From contig CM044509.1 in NCBI GenBank assembly GCA_024364805.1, positions 71,588,202 to 71,608,421 of the forward strand: DNA of 20,220 bases, written 5' to 3'. Origin of the DNA: Euprymna scolopes. Taxonomy: Eukaryota > Mollusca > Cephalopoda > Sepiida > Sepiolidae. Made by a program: the position numbers and the translations under genes. A model generated the notes under the pieces. It was given only the letters and a program-made list of their open reading frames with translations, was not told the origin of the DNA and ran no database searches. Shown piece after piece: positions 1-9,342 of this stretch. The stretch's first letter is position 1. Each line of letters starts with the position of its first letter.

Positions 1-213
1 TTTAATCCCATTTCTCCGTCTCGACCAGCAATATAATACAACCTGTCAAGGTGGACGGTGTATTTTTGGGTTCGACCCTCCTTCACCTGAACTCTTGTGG
101 GTCGACTATAGGTTCAGCTTAAGTTACATCTGTCTCAGTCCAGTCCGGTCTTTCTTTTATGGTGTGAGAATTAATCACTCCTACCTGAAAAGCCCTATCA
201 TCCACTTCCGGTT

Positions 214-633
214 CTAATTGGATGGCTTCGGATTCCACTGCTCTAGAATCCAGGACAGGAGATCCGCATAGGTATTCTCCTTACCTTGCAAGTATTCAAT
301 TCGGCACTGATAGCCGGACAACTTGAGTGCCCACTGCTGGATTTTCTTGTTCGTCCAATCTGCCTCAATTAAATATTTCAATGGTTTGTGGTCCGTTTTT
401 ACCACAAATTCAGCCCCACTTGGATAATAATTTAGTTTTTGTACTGCATATACAATCGCAAAAGCTTCTTTTTCAATCACTGGCCACCTCCGTTGGGTTT
501 CGGACAACTTATGTGACAGGAAACATATTGGAATTTCCTCTGGTATGCCAGGTATAGGGCCTTCCTTCTCAGGGCATGGTTGGGTCAGCACCGCCCCTAT
601 ACACGTGTCACTCGGATCTGTATACAGAACCAT
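214..633 (-). pseudogene. RNase H region of Gypsy pol (fossil)
   Basis: The minus-strand translation shows the classic Gypsy RNase H pattern: LYTDPSDTCIGAVL near the start, then FLSHKLSETQRRWPVIEKEA, then KTDHKPLKYL, then IEYLQGKENTYADLLS. In the family this domain degrades the RNA strand of the RNA/DNA hybrid during reverse transcription inside the virus-like particle. It lies downstream of the RT region at 1017-1604 in the same orientation, as expected. The stretch 634-1016 between them holds connecting RT-thumb-like pol sequence. This is part of a broken element and is not a functional gene. Confidence 0.88.
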
Positions 634-1016
634 CGGCTACTTAGATCCGGATATGCCAACAATGATATAGCAGTCAATTGCTCCTTCAGGACGTCAAAAA
701 CCCTCTGACATTCTGGGGTCCATTTATAACGGGTATGCTTTTTTGTTAATGCTATTATGGGAGCGGCCAGTCAGTTAAATGCAGGTATAAATCGCGATAA
801 TAGCCGATCATTCTAATAAACCCTCGCACTTGGCGCACGGTTTTCGGCTCAGGTAGAGATTTGATAAGCTCCACTTTGTCTATGTCCGGTCTTATTCCAG
901 CCTCATCAATCACAAACCCCAAATACTTCTTAAGAAACTGACACTTGGGTAACTTTATTTTCAGTTGGTGTTAGCGCAACCTTTCAAATACCTCCGTCAA
1001 ATGTGCAAAGTGCTCT

Positions 1017-1604
1017 TCAGGCGTTCATGAGAAGATTAAAATATCGTCCAAGTATGCCACCGCAAAACCCCTCCAACCCCCGTAAAACTATCGACATCAA
1101 TTGTGAAAAAAACCCTGGTGCATTACAGAGGCCAAACGGCATAACTCTGAAGTTAAATAGCCATGCATGACATGCAAACGCCGCTTTCCCTTGATCCTCC
1201 CCATCGAGGACTACCTGCCAGTAACCTGATCTTAAGTCTAGGGTGGTAAAGCATCTCGCCTTATCCAACAAAGCCAGTATGTCATCTATTAGGGGCAGAG
1301 GCACCGTTAAGGGTTTGGTAATGGCATTCAACTTCCAGAAATTCACACAAAATCTGTGTCCCCCGTCTTTCTTTTCCACGATCATCATGGGGAATCTCCA
1401 TGGTGAGGTGGAGTGTTCAATTATCCCCACCTCCAACATCTCAGACACCGTTTCCTCTACAATTTTTCTTTTATAAACCAGGATTCGGTAGGGTTTCAAC
1501 CTCACAGGTGAGTGATCTCCTGTATCAATCTTCATCGTCATTGTGTCTGGGCATCCCAATTCCCGATCGCTGGAAGTGATAAGATCGCGATTATGCTCCA
1601 GCAA
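1017..1604 (-). pseudogene. Reverse transcriptase region of Gypsy pol (fossil)
   Basis: The minus-strand translation carries the Gypsy RT N-terminal pattern: TGDHSPVRLKPYRI, then SPWRFPMMIVEKKDGGHRFC, then the motif around TTLDLRSGYWQV, which contains the first catalytic Asp, then the substrate-pocket motif FRVMPFGLCNAPG. In the family this enzyme copies the element RNA into DNA. The region just upstream on the minus strand (1605 to about 1773) looks like the short linker before RT. The LINE insertion begins right after it. The region belongs to a decayed copy, so no activity is implied. Confidence 0.87.
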
Positions 1605-1876
1605 TTTTATTACCTCCCTTTGGTATTAAGGCGGTGCTATCACTTCCTCTGTCTTTATTCTGAAGGATTCCCTCCAATTCCGTGTCTCCTCTCTATCCCA
1701 GGTCCCTATTCTTTGAATTCTCCTAACAGGGCAGGCTGTTCCCACCTGGGTTCCGCATTTAACCCGTACCGTCCTTTTTTTATTTTTTTTATTTTTTATT
1801 ACATTTTCACCCCAAACAAGGCACATTGCCACTTTGGTGTAGGGGGCTACTATCAGGGGAAACAACTACTGGGGTA

Positions 1877-2440
1877 CTATGTAGGGATTTGGCTAGCAAG
1901 ATGCTGGTTCACATTGCACTTGAACTTCTGCATGTCAGTACAGTTGGGGAAGCAGTGATCTGGAATGGAATTCCAAAGTCTAGCGGTTCTGGGGAAGAAA
2001 CTACCGGAGTAGAAAGAGATTTTACATCTAGGGATCTCTACAGTGTGGGGGTGGGATTTTGCAGCTTGTAGGGTCTGTCGAGGGTGTTCACGTCGTGGGG
2101 GTACAAGTGCTTGCAGTTCAACAGAGCATTCACCATTAAAATACTTGTAGAACAGGCAGAGGGATGCAACGTTTCGTCGATCGGACAGAGGCTGAAGCTT
2201 AGTTGCCAGTTTAGGGCCTATCAGATTTGCGACTCTCTTTTGAACCTTGTCAAGGAGCGAGAGACTAGTAGCCGATGCACCAGCCCAAATATGACAGCAA
2301 TACTCCATACATGGGCGAATGGTTGCCTTATAGAGGTACAGGATACTTTCGGGTGTTAGTAGTTTTCTAGTATGGTAGAGAGAGCCCACCTTCCTTGCAG
2401 TGGCCCTGGCAATGCCCTCGATGTAATTGTTCCAATTCAT
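1877..2440 (-). pseudogene. LINE-A C-terminal RT domain (broken)
   Basis: The 187-residue segment starts MNWNNYIEGIARATARKVGS and includes ILYLYKATIRPCMEYCCHIW, a hallmark of the post-RT domain of CR1/jockey-type LINEs. It then has LLDKVQKRVANLIGP and finishes with FFPRTARLWNSIPDHCFP and a stop codon. It is the natural C-terminus of ORF2, and the 3' UTR begins just below 1877. It continues the 2367-2792 segment after a frameshift. The LINE-B copy at 18300-18850 carries the equivalent RMWNSVPFACFPP, showing the two LINEs are related but distinct. Confidence 0.82.
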
Positions 2441-2792
2441 GTTTCCTGTGAACGTTAGGCCAAGGAGCTTGAAAGATGTACTCAGATAAAGAGTCGTTGG
2501 CCATTGCTATAGGTGGTAGAGAAGGTTTCTTGTAATTATTGAAGGAAACCAGTTTAGTCTTGGCAGCATTGAACGTGACCATCCATTTTTGTCCCCATTC
2601 CACTACTGATTGGAGGTCATCCTCTAGTGTTTCTGCCATTACTTTAGATATATGTTCATTTGTTTTCCTGTCGTGCCTGCTATAGAGTGTGGTGTCATCA
2701 GCATATATACCCATCTCAGAGGCAATTTTGTCGGGGAGGTCATTTATGAATATCAGGAACAGTAGAGGTCCAAGGATAGATCCCTGGGGCAC
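2367..2792 (-). pseudogene. LINE-A reverse transcriptase, palm part (broken)
   Basis: The translation begins at VPQGSILGPLLFLIFINDLP and holds the catalytic box GIYADDTTLYS, which provides two of the metal-binding Asp residues. The following thumb part reads WGQKWMVTFNAAKTKLVSFN. In LINEs this enzyme performs target-primed reverse transcription. The reading frame is lost between about 2440 and 2490, where the expected sequence continues in the frame of the 1877-2440 segment. A second frame change lies near 2800-2840 between the motif A segment and PQGS. Both catalytic motifs are still readable. Confidence 0.83.
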
Positions 2793-3013
2793 TCCCGCAT
2801 TTATATCATATTGTTTAGATGTACGACTGTCGAGGACAACCTGGATTTTCTCTTATCTAAGAAGGATTTAATTATGTTAAGTATTCTACCAGTGATACCA
2901 TATGATCTAATCTTCCTGAGGAGACCCTCATGCCATACCCTGTCAAACGCCTTAGATATATCTAGAGCTACCGCTCTGCCCTTTCCCGCTTTGTCCAGTG
3001 AATGGTATATTCG

Positions 3014-4211
3014 AGGAGGCGTTACACCTGCAACTCAGGCGCCTCCTCGTCCTTTGGCTGGCCTGGCTTCCTGGTCTGTAAGGGTTATCAGGTTGCAACC
3101 CTTTTGGTCTCTTCCCTAAGCCGCTCCTGGGCAGGCGGGAGGCGATCTTCCCTCTGATCGCCTGACCTGCTATTCTCTTGCTTGGTAGGATAGGGGGTGG
3201 TCTTCCTTTATCCTTTCTTCTTCCTAACCTACGGTCTGCCACGTTCGTACATCGACCAGCCATATAGCTATAACGATCCCGTCTCTCACACATCGGGTCA
3301 CTCACTACCCTCTTTCTTTCCCATCTATAGGTCAAACGAGCCATTCCTCTCCTTCTCTGAGGGGGCGTAGGGGCTCCCTAGCATTCCCTCCTTCTCTGAT
3401 ACCCGTTGATACCAAAGGGGAGTTTTTTGACCCACCTCAGTCGATACTCTCGGTTAGGACTACATCTCTCCATATCATCTTCCTATAACCGGGGGCAACG
3501 AATTTGTGCTGATACCTACTCCCTACTCTGGGCCAATTCAACTGCTTCTTGCAGTCCAGCCGGATCCTCCTTAATGACATCGGCTCGGACATCTCTATCC
3601 CATAAAGCCTCTTCCAATATAGCAGCCAATAACGTCTGCACTGTTCCGTTTTCTTTCAGCTTCTCATCCGGAAAGGTCCTTCGAGCCAAACCGGATATCC
3701 GGTCACCAAGGGCAGCTATGCTCTCTCTGGATTGTTGTAGGATTTGAATCATCTTCCTCATTGCCTCAAGAGGACTCTGCTTCCCAGAGTAATCTCCTTC
3801 TTAAGCTGCTCGTAATTGCTCCCATTTCAACTAAGGGTTATCGGTTTTCTGTTGGCAAATAAACCTTGAGGCTGACCCTGACGTGTGTTCAGATGCCAGC
3901 GAGATCACCTCCCTGTCTGTAAGATCATAAACTGTTTTTTTCTTCAAAAGAGAATGGATCCAATTATCCAGTTCATCCGGATCCCCTCTAAACTCGGGCA
4001 ATTCTAACCTTCCCAACAGAGCTCGAGAAACTCCCGCCAACTCCCGCCATTCCCCGGTAACATCTTCTGATCGACCACGCCCCATGACTAACTCAACTAG
4101 GGCCTCCGCCTCTCATATGTCAATAGAAATCTTCCATTCACCATCTAAATTCTGATCGGTGTCAACTTCTCGTCGCACGAGCGATTCGCTCTTGACGGTA
4201 TCAGTCGACAT
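3014..4211 (-). pseudogene. gag-like region of the Gypsy element (fossil)
   Basis: Read on the minus strand, this region begins with an ATG at 4209-4211 and holds hydrophilic, charged protein segments. Examples are LPEFRGDPDELDNWIHSL (in 3831-4085) and a helical stretch ISGLARRTFPDEKLKENG (in 3516-3761). The part nearest the LINE is Arg/Lys-rich. Position upstream of pol and composition fit a Gypsy gag (capsid and nucleocapsid), but I cannot see a clean zinc knuckle. It is part of the same broken element. The assignment to gag rests on position plus composition. Confidence 0.6.
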
Positions 4212-5409
4212 TCTCGCACTTCATTTATTCATTTAATCAACATTATTTATTATCTCTCTACGCCCAAATGATACTCAACACATTCAAATATAAACAATAT
4301 CAATTAACTTCTACAAGAGAGACAAATTACATAAGCAACAAAAACAATAATAAAAAACAATTATGCAGTCGATATACTAAGATCACAAAAAGAAAGATTT
4401 CACAATCACTTCTTATGAGTTCCGTTCACTCTCTCTTTTCCTTCTTCCTCCTCCTCAGCCTTTAACTCAATATAGACAAATATAAGATTCGTTTAAGCGT
4501 CAATTGGATTAGAATAGATTTGTTTCAGTATTTCGAACAAAAAAGACAATAAAACTTTCTTTCTTCTCTCTCAAGTCTCCAACTCAATATAAGCAAAAGA
4601 AATATAACTCAATTCCAACAATTTGTTCAAGCGGCTCGCTTCACGTCCGCAACAAATCATCCCTCGTTCCTCCTTTAACTCGCTAATATTACTACTATGA
4701 CCTGCAAGCAGGTACCTCTCTCGCTCTCTCTATCTTAGATCACTAATGTTAATATTCGTACTAACATAACGACAAGGCAAAAAAAACATGATTCTTACGC
4801 TCTCTCTAACTCAATAATCTTTCTCTCTCTCTCTCTCTCTCTCTCTTCTGCTATCACGAAGGCCAGATTGCACAGTCAAGCAGAGAAAAAAAAAAAAGGT
4901 TCGCTTACCGTGGTCCTGTTGTTTTCTTTGTCTTTTTCCTCCCCTCTCTGTCTTCTCCTTCGTTGATTCGTCATGTGCTCCTGCAGTCAACGAAAGAGGG
5001 GAAAAAATTGCTCTTCGATTTCCCTCCTCTCCCTCTCACTGTTTCGGCGTTTAAAGTTCTCTTTCTTTTTCTCCCTTTCCTTTTAACGCTTTTTTTTTTC
5101 AACCGGGCGTTTTTCTATGTTTTTCAGTGTTCTTTTCTCTCTCCTTGGGTTTCTTTTTTAATTTTTTTTGTTGAAATGTCTCCAAGTTTTTCTTTTTCTT
5201 TTCTGTTCGTTTTTCGCCTCTCAGGACCTTCCTTTGTCTCTTTTCGTCCGTCTGTCTGTCTTTTTCTATTAAAGTCTTTCTCTTCTTCGTTGTGGAAATA
5301 TTTTTTTCTTTTTGTCTTTGTTTTTGTGTCCGTAGCAACAAAGAAAAAATGAGAAATGTTACGTCTCATCCTTTTTCAGGACGATATCCTTAACTACCAC
5401 CTGTAACAT
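4212..5409 (-). other. 5' leader and candidate 5' LTR of the Gypsy element
   Basis: This is non-coding and strongly strand-asymmetric: the plus strand is C/T-rich, so the element's sense strand is purine-rich. The phrase AACTCAATATA recurs at about 4463 and 4579. The right edge CCTGTAACA at 5401-5409 reads TGTTACAGG in element sense, a plausible LTR start with the canonical TG, and a mirrored TGTTACG lies at 5357. I could not place the inner LTR end or a primer-binding site, so the LTR length is unknown. The translations of the T-rich 4963-5369 stretch are low-complexity and are not genes. Confidence 0.45.
4822..4846. repeat. (CT)n microsatellite
   Basis: A run of about twelve CT units lies inside the Gypsy leader/LTR region. 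It is a simple repeat in an already pyrimidine-rich stretch. Confidence 0.9.
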
Positions 5410-5969
5410 CCCCTCCAATGAAGTTACGCAATGACCCCTGATCTTTGAAAACTTAGCTCGTGTCGTTTTCGTAGTTCCGGAGGACGTCACATTGAATCTG
5501 GTATGCTGAAAACAAATAACAAAACTCACGCAGGCAAGAAGGACAACAAACGCTTGAGTTCTATTCTACGAAAGGTTAATTTCACAAAGTTTACAGACTT
5601 TTTACATATATGTACATGTGAAGTTCTTAGTAAGTTTTTAAAAGTCTGAAATCTCTCTTCTCTTCAGAGACAGCGTCAGACAGGTTGGAGGAGGAGCGTG
5701 TTCATCACGTCTTCAAGTAACGGCGAGTTTCCACACGATCTTTGCCCCTTGGAGTCAAATGGGAATTTGCTTAATTTCTGAGCGGTTTAGCATTACATAG
5801 GTGGGGTAGAGTGGATAGTCTCTTAAGCCAATCAAATTACACCACGCACTAACGGAAAAACCTAGATTGCGGGTGTGCAATCCAGCCTTATCACTTTTTC
5901 CGCCTATATTTTTGAAAGATATACTTTCTTTTCTATGGTCTAGCTTTAATTTTTAAAAATGTCACTTCC
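5410..5969. other. Unassigned spacer between the Gypsy remnant and the Helitron array
   Basis: No coding potential or recognisable repeat is seen. It contains one small hairpin, GATTGC/GCAATC with a 6-nt loop, at 5865-5882. The 5' boundary of the first Helitron unit probably lies somewhere in here or just right of it, but no TC start like the one at 6131 is visible. Confidence 0.5.
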
Positions 5970-5970
5970 G

Positions 5971-6080
5971 GCTTGGTGGTGATCGTAACAGCATAGACAT
6001 CAGAATTTCTTCCCGTTCTTTTCCTCCTTTGCGGTGCGGGTTCGAGCCTGCCTTTCTACTACCACTTTTTTTTGTTTTTT
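5971..6080 (+). other. tRNA-like / SINE-head-like segment with Pol III B box
   Basis: GGTTCGAGCC at 6039-6048 matches the RNA polymerase III B-box consensus GGTTCGANNCC. GTGGT at 5976-5980 could pair with ACCAC at 6061-6065, enclosing 90 nt. A T8 run at 6066-6073, interrupted by one G before six more Ts, would serve as a Pol III terminator. The T-arm lies about 7 nt too far from the 3' arm and does not form a clean 5-bp stem, so this is not an intact tRNA gene. It is more likely a tRNA-derived SINE head or relic. It occupies the place where the sister Helitron units have their usual pre-terminal AT-rich sequence. Confidence 0.35.
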
Positions 6081-6130
6081 GCTCAACATACACATCCAAA
6101 CACCCGGGCAACGCTGGGCTGAAATGCTAG
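6081..6130 (+). mobile_element. Helitron-like 3' terminus, unit 1
   Basis: The segment begins GCTCAACATACACATCCAAA. It then has a hairpin: CCCGG (6103-6107), loop GCAACG, CTGGG (6114-6118). Eight bases later it ends in CTAG (6127-6130) followed by T. A short GC-rich hairpin 8-12 nt before CTRR, with insertion at A/T, is the diagnostic Helitron 3' end. The 5' part of this unit is not recognised. The same terminal phrase recurs at 6512 and 7330. Confidence 0.78.
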
Positions 6131-6543
6131 TCTATATATCTATAAAATGAACGTGTCTGTCTATCTGTCTGTCTGTGTAAATTTTCCTTCGCAATAACTC
6201 TGGTAATTTTCAGTCTACAGACTCGAAATTTGATATATAGGGTACTGAGATTTGATAAAATTTTTGTGATCCAATTTAGGCCAGAAATTTGGCTGTTAAG
6301 GGGTCATTGAGAACTCTACCAAACTCCTCCGACAATTTGGGGTCTAAACACTTGAAATTTTAGATATAGGTTTCTTGGACATTGATCTAACTTAATAACA
6401 TGATGTGAGCCCAAAACGATAAATTTTCAAGGGTCATAAGTTAAAAAAATTGAAAAAAAATTTTTTTCAAGGGTCAGTAAGTTAAAAAAATTGACCGTTT
6501 TTTTTTTTTTTTGCTCAGCATACACCTCCAAACACCCATGCAA
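6131..6543 (+). mobile_element. Non-autonomous Helitron unit 2 (head-to-tail with unit 1)
   Basis: The unit starts with TC at 6131, directly after the CTAG of unit 1. It opens TCTATATATCTATAAAATGA, followed by a GTCT-rich segment. The body holds AT-rich modules such as CTTGAAATTTTAGATATAGG (6351-6370). It ends in the same pre-terminal phrase (GCTCAGCATACACC at 6513), but the terminal hairpin is cut short at CACCCATGCAA. It has no coding capacity, so it would depend on a Rep/helicase source elsewhere. About 413 bp. Confidence 0.7.
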
Positions 6544-6544
6544 G

Positions 6545-7379
6545 TCTATCTATCTATCCATCTATCTATCTATAAAAGTGAACGTGTCGGTGTGTCTGTC
6601 TGTCTGTGTGTCTGTGTACATTTCCCTACGCAATAATGTCAATTTTTTGTCTACAGACTCGACATTTAATATAGTGTACTGAGATTTGGAAAAATCTACG
6701 TAATTGGTTTTCGGTCTAAATACTTGAAATTTTAGATAATAGGGGTCAAAGTGTAAAAAAATTGACCTTTGCGGTCTCTACAAAATTACTCAGACAATTT
6801 CTGGTTTAAACATTTTAAATTTTACGTAAAGGGTATTCAGAGATAAGGCAAGCTTTTTCATCGGTTTGGGTTGAAATTTTTCAGTTACTAATATATCACT
6901 GTATGTATGTGTGTATGTTTGCATGCCTGCCGCAAACTTTCGATAGAGGCGACGGGTTTTTACAAGATCAGAATCATTTTGAAGTTCGACCTGTCAGACG
7001 ACAAACATCGAAAAATTGGCTAAAATCATTAATATATTCACCTTCAGACTTGAAATTATACATACAGGGGACTGAGTTTTTGGAAAATATTTGTGATCGG
7101 TTTTCGGCCAGAAATTTTGCTTATAAGGGGTCAAAGTTCAACGATTTGACCTTTGAGAACTCTACCAAACTCCTACCCTAATTTTGGGTCTAAACAATTG
7201 AAATTTTAGATATTGGTTCATTGGACATGAATCTAACTTAATAACTTGATTTGACACCAAAACAATAAATGTTAAGGGATCATAATAGGGGTAAAATTTT
7301 AAAAAATTGACCTTTTTTTTTGTTTTTTTGCTCAACATACACCTTCAAACACCCAGGCAACGTCGAGATGAAATGCTTG
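6545..7379 (+). mobile_element. Non-autonomous Helitron unit 3 (possibly two fused units)
   Basis: It begins TCTATCTATCTATC and continues TATAAAAGTGAACGTG, matching the start of unit 2. The body repeats the module built on TCTAAAYAMTTGAAATTTTA at about 6713 and 7188 and the ACTGAG module at 6679 and 7070. A second head-like stretch (TGTATGTATGTGTGTATG) at about 6900 suggests an internal partial unit. The 3' end GCTCAACATACACCTTCAAA (7330-7349) leads to a decayed hairpin and CTTG at 7376-7379, in place of CTAG. It abuts Tc1 transposase sequence. Confidence 0.65.
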
Positions 7380-8040
7380 TCTTGCATAAAGGTAGTTCTA
7401 TCGAAACCTAAATTCTGTATGATTGGCACAATATGATTTTGCACAATATTTTTATAGATCTGCGCGTTTACACGAGTTTGTAACCGAGCAGGGGACGTTG
7501 TACCTTGACTAGAAAACATTCCAAATGATGCTTCCACCCCCAAACTTGACAGTTTTCTTATTACACTTTGCACTGAATCTTTCACCAATACGTCTTTTTA
7601 CCTGTTTTTTTTTTCATAATTTCCAAATAAATTAAACTTGCTTTCATCACTGAAAAATACTTTTGTCCAATTTTCATATGTCCAAATTACATACCTGTTT
7701 GCAAACTATAATCTCTTCTTCTTATTCTTCGAACTAACAAGTGCTTTCTTCCCTGGGGTTCAATTAAACAGTCCTATTTATTGCAGTCGTCTAGAAACAG
7801 TCTGTCTTGACACATTAACACATGAGGTACTATTCATAATCCTTTTAATTTCTGTGCAAGACTTAAAACGCCCCTTTAATGACATATGCTGCATTATTCG
7901 ATCTTCTCTTGTCGAAGTTTTGTGGGGCCTGCCGGTTTTAAAAGCACTAAATATTTTGCCAGTATCATTGTAGGATTTAACAACCCTGCTTACAACATGC
8001 TTGGAACGTTTCACTTTCTCTGAAATCTCTCTAATTTTTA
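7380..8040 (-). pseudogene. Tc1 transposase, main part (broken)
   Basis: The segment from 8014 reads KRSKHVVSRVVKSYNDTG, GRPHKTSTREDRIM and VNVSRQTVSRRL, which are the two helix-turn-helix units and GRPR-like linker of Tc1 DNA-binding domains. The catalytic core follows: FSDESKFNLFG, with the first catalytic Asp at 7646-7648, then FSSQGT, RVNAQIYKNI and PIIQNLGFDRTTFMQD. That last Asp (7379-7381) is the second catalytic residue and sits exactly at the boundary. The third acidic residue and the C-terminus are missing. At least two frame changes separate the readable parts between about 7590 and 7790, so no active transposase is encoded. Confidence 0.85.
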
Positions 8041-8044
8041 TTTT

Positions 8045-8515
8045 ATTTTACTTTTGTTAGTTTGAAGAGATCAAGGGGCTCCTTCCTGGAGCTAACACTT
8101 GATTCCGTTATGATTTAAATTTATATCCGATGGCTCTTTTAAGAATAGACACTGTTCCCTTTATGGCTGCTATCTGTATTTCCTTACAGCTTGGTTTTCC
8201 AGGGATTGCTTCTAAGTATTTTTGAAGGTTCTTTTTTATTAGGCCAGTTGCTCCTGTCACAACTGATATGATGTTTATTTCTTTCAGAGACCATGTTGTT
8301 TTTAGATCATTTTTAAGGTCCTGATATTTTGTTATCTTTTCCCGTTCTGCTCTATTAAGACCAAAGTCGTTTGGAACTGTGACATCGATAATGAGTACAG
8401 TCCTTTCGGGCTTGTTCCATATAAAAATATCTGGCTTGATGGCCTTGCCTTTCATGTATCTGCCTGCCTGTATGTCTTTGTCGTAGAGCACTGCCACTTT
8501 TCCATTTGATGTTAT
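8045..8515 (-). mobile_element. 5'-truncated LINE fragment inserted in the Tc1 transposase gene
   Basis: On the minus strand it holds the last ~130 codons of a non-LTR retrotransposon ORF and a stop near 8108. Next come a 3' UTR hairpin (AGCTCC 8088-8093 / GGAGCC 8077-8082, 5-nt loop) and a tail of TAAAATAAAATAAAAA type at about 8038-8058. Transposase-coding sequence continues on both sides, showing insertion into the Tc1. The target-site duplication is not clear. Orientation is the same as the host element. Confidence 0.72.
8108..8497 (-). pseudogene. C-terminal restriction-like endonuclease of a LINE (partial)
   Basis: The residues read IKPDIFIWN, then VLIIDVTVPND, then EREKITKYQDLKNDLKTTW, ISVVTGATGLIKKNLQKYL and ILKRAIGYKFKS at the end. 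The PD..(about 12)..IDV spacing followed by a Lys-rich helix matches the PD-(D/E)xK endonuclease that follows RT in R2/R4-type LINEs. There it nicks the target DNA to prime reverse transcription. The ATG at 8497 is internal to the original ORF and is not a real start. The reading frame is open to the stop, so this insertion is less decayed than its surroundings. The exact clade is not assigned. Confidence 0.6.
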
Positions 8516-8528
8516 CGGTGTGCTTTTC

Positions 8529-8588
8529 CTTGTGTAGCCTCACAATAGCTTGTCTCACAGAGTAATCAAGTTTTTGGCGTTTCGCCAT
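8529..8588 (-). pseudogene. Tc1 transposase, N-terminal start (split)
   Basis: An ATG at 8586-8588 on the minus strand opens MAKRQKLDYSVRQAIVRLHK, which reads like the first helix of the paired-like DNA-binding domain of Tc1 transposases. The family match stops at about 8515, where the sequence switches to the LINE endonuclease fragment, and resumes at about 8040. The start codon lies about 296 bp inside the element end, a reasonable distance for an IR/DR-type element. Confidence 0.65.
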
Positions 8589-8681
8589 GCTGCCGACTGA
8601 TGCAACGTTTACAAATGACTTATTCTTAAGAGGAAATCAAAAAATTTGAATATAGCATACTGTTTACATTGTTTTTTTAAA

Positions 8682-8707
8682 TTTTGTCCCTTACTTTTGG
8701 ATGTTCC
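8682..8707 (-). repeat. Tc1 inner direct repeat (transposase-binding-like site)
   Basis: The 26-mer starting TTTTGTCCCTTAC is repeated as the outer copy at 8859-8884, with 18-19 of 26 positions identical. Paired direct repeats about 175 bp apart within one terminal repeat define the IR/DR arrangement known from Sleeping Beauty-like Tc1 elements. Confidence 0.7.
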
Positions 8708-8858
8708 TATTTTGAAAATAAATAATTGTTATAATTTTGTTTCTATCCTTTGCAAATGATTCAAATTTTAGTATGTTATTTTGGATGATAACGATTAGCA
8801 GTTTTCAAAATTTCAGCTTTTCACACTTGTTATTTCTAACAAATATTAGGTTTAAAAA

Positions 8859-9342
<484 letters not shown>

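Larger units (their letters stand above)
1774..3013 (-). mobile_element. LINE-A, 5'-truncated non-LTR retrotransposon inside the Gypsy element
   Basis: On the minus strand this is the 3' part of a LINE of the CR1/jockey type. It starts in RT motif A (LDISKAFDRVWHEGLL near 2960), continues through YADD (codons 2694-2705) and the C-terminal domain, then a short 3' UTR and an A-rich tail (plus-strand T/A-rich 1774-1800). The start is cut off at about 3013 (uncertain by roughly 10 bp), the usual 5' truncation. The 3' UTR segment GTTTGGGGTGAAAAT recurs at 17270, so the family is multicopy. No clear target-site duplication is visible. The insertion separates the Gypsy gag and pol regions and so is younger than the Gypsy copy. 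Confidence 0.85.
1..5409 (-). mobile_element. Ty3/Gypsy LTR retrotransposon remnant (fossil)
   Basis: Read on the minus strand the order is candidate LTR/5' leader (5409 to about 4212), gag-like region, then pol with reverse transcriptase followed by RNase H. That order and the RNase H signature are typical of Ty3/Gypsy. The integrase and the 3' LTR would lie beyond the left edge of the window. Positions 1-213 are the continuation of pol past RNase H and hold no domain I can name. A LINE (1774-3013) is inserted between the gag and pol parts. The copy is broken, with at least half a dozen breaks. Its age cannot be dated here because the second LTR is missing, but the decay and the nested LINE suggest an old copy. 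The superfamily call is firm; no clade is assigned. Confidence 0.88.

Noticed and set aside
69-78. GGTTCGACCC, a match to the Pol III B box
   Set aside because: It lies in Gypsy pol sequence with no A box, no tRNA fold and no terminator; a 10-base chance match.
4963-5369. Overlapping 80-130 residue frames, Phe/Ser-rich on plus and Lys/Glu/Arg-rich on minus
   Set aside because: They come from strand-asymmetric T-rich and A-rich DNA in the Gypsy leader/LTR region; low complexity and no domain.
7638-7973. 111-residue plus-strand frame
   Set aside because: It is the antisense shadow of the Tc1 transposase, which shows clear family motifs on the minus strand.
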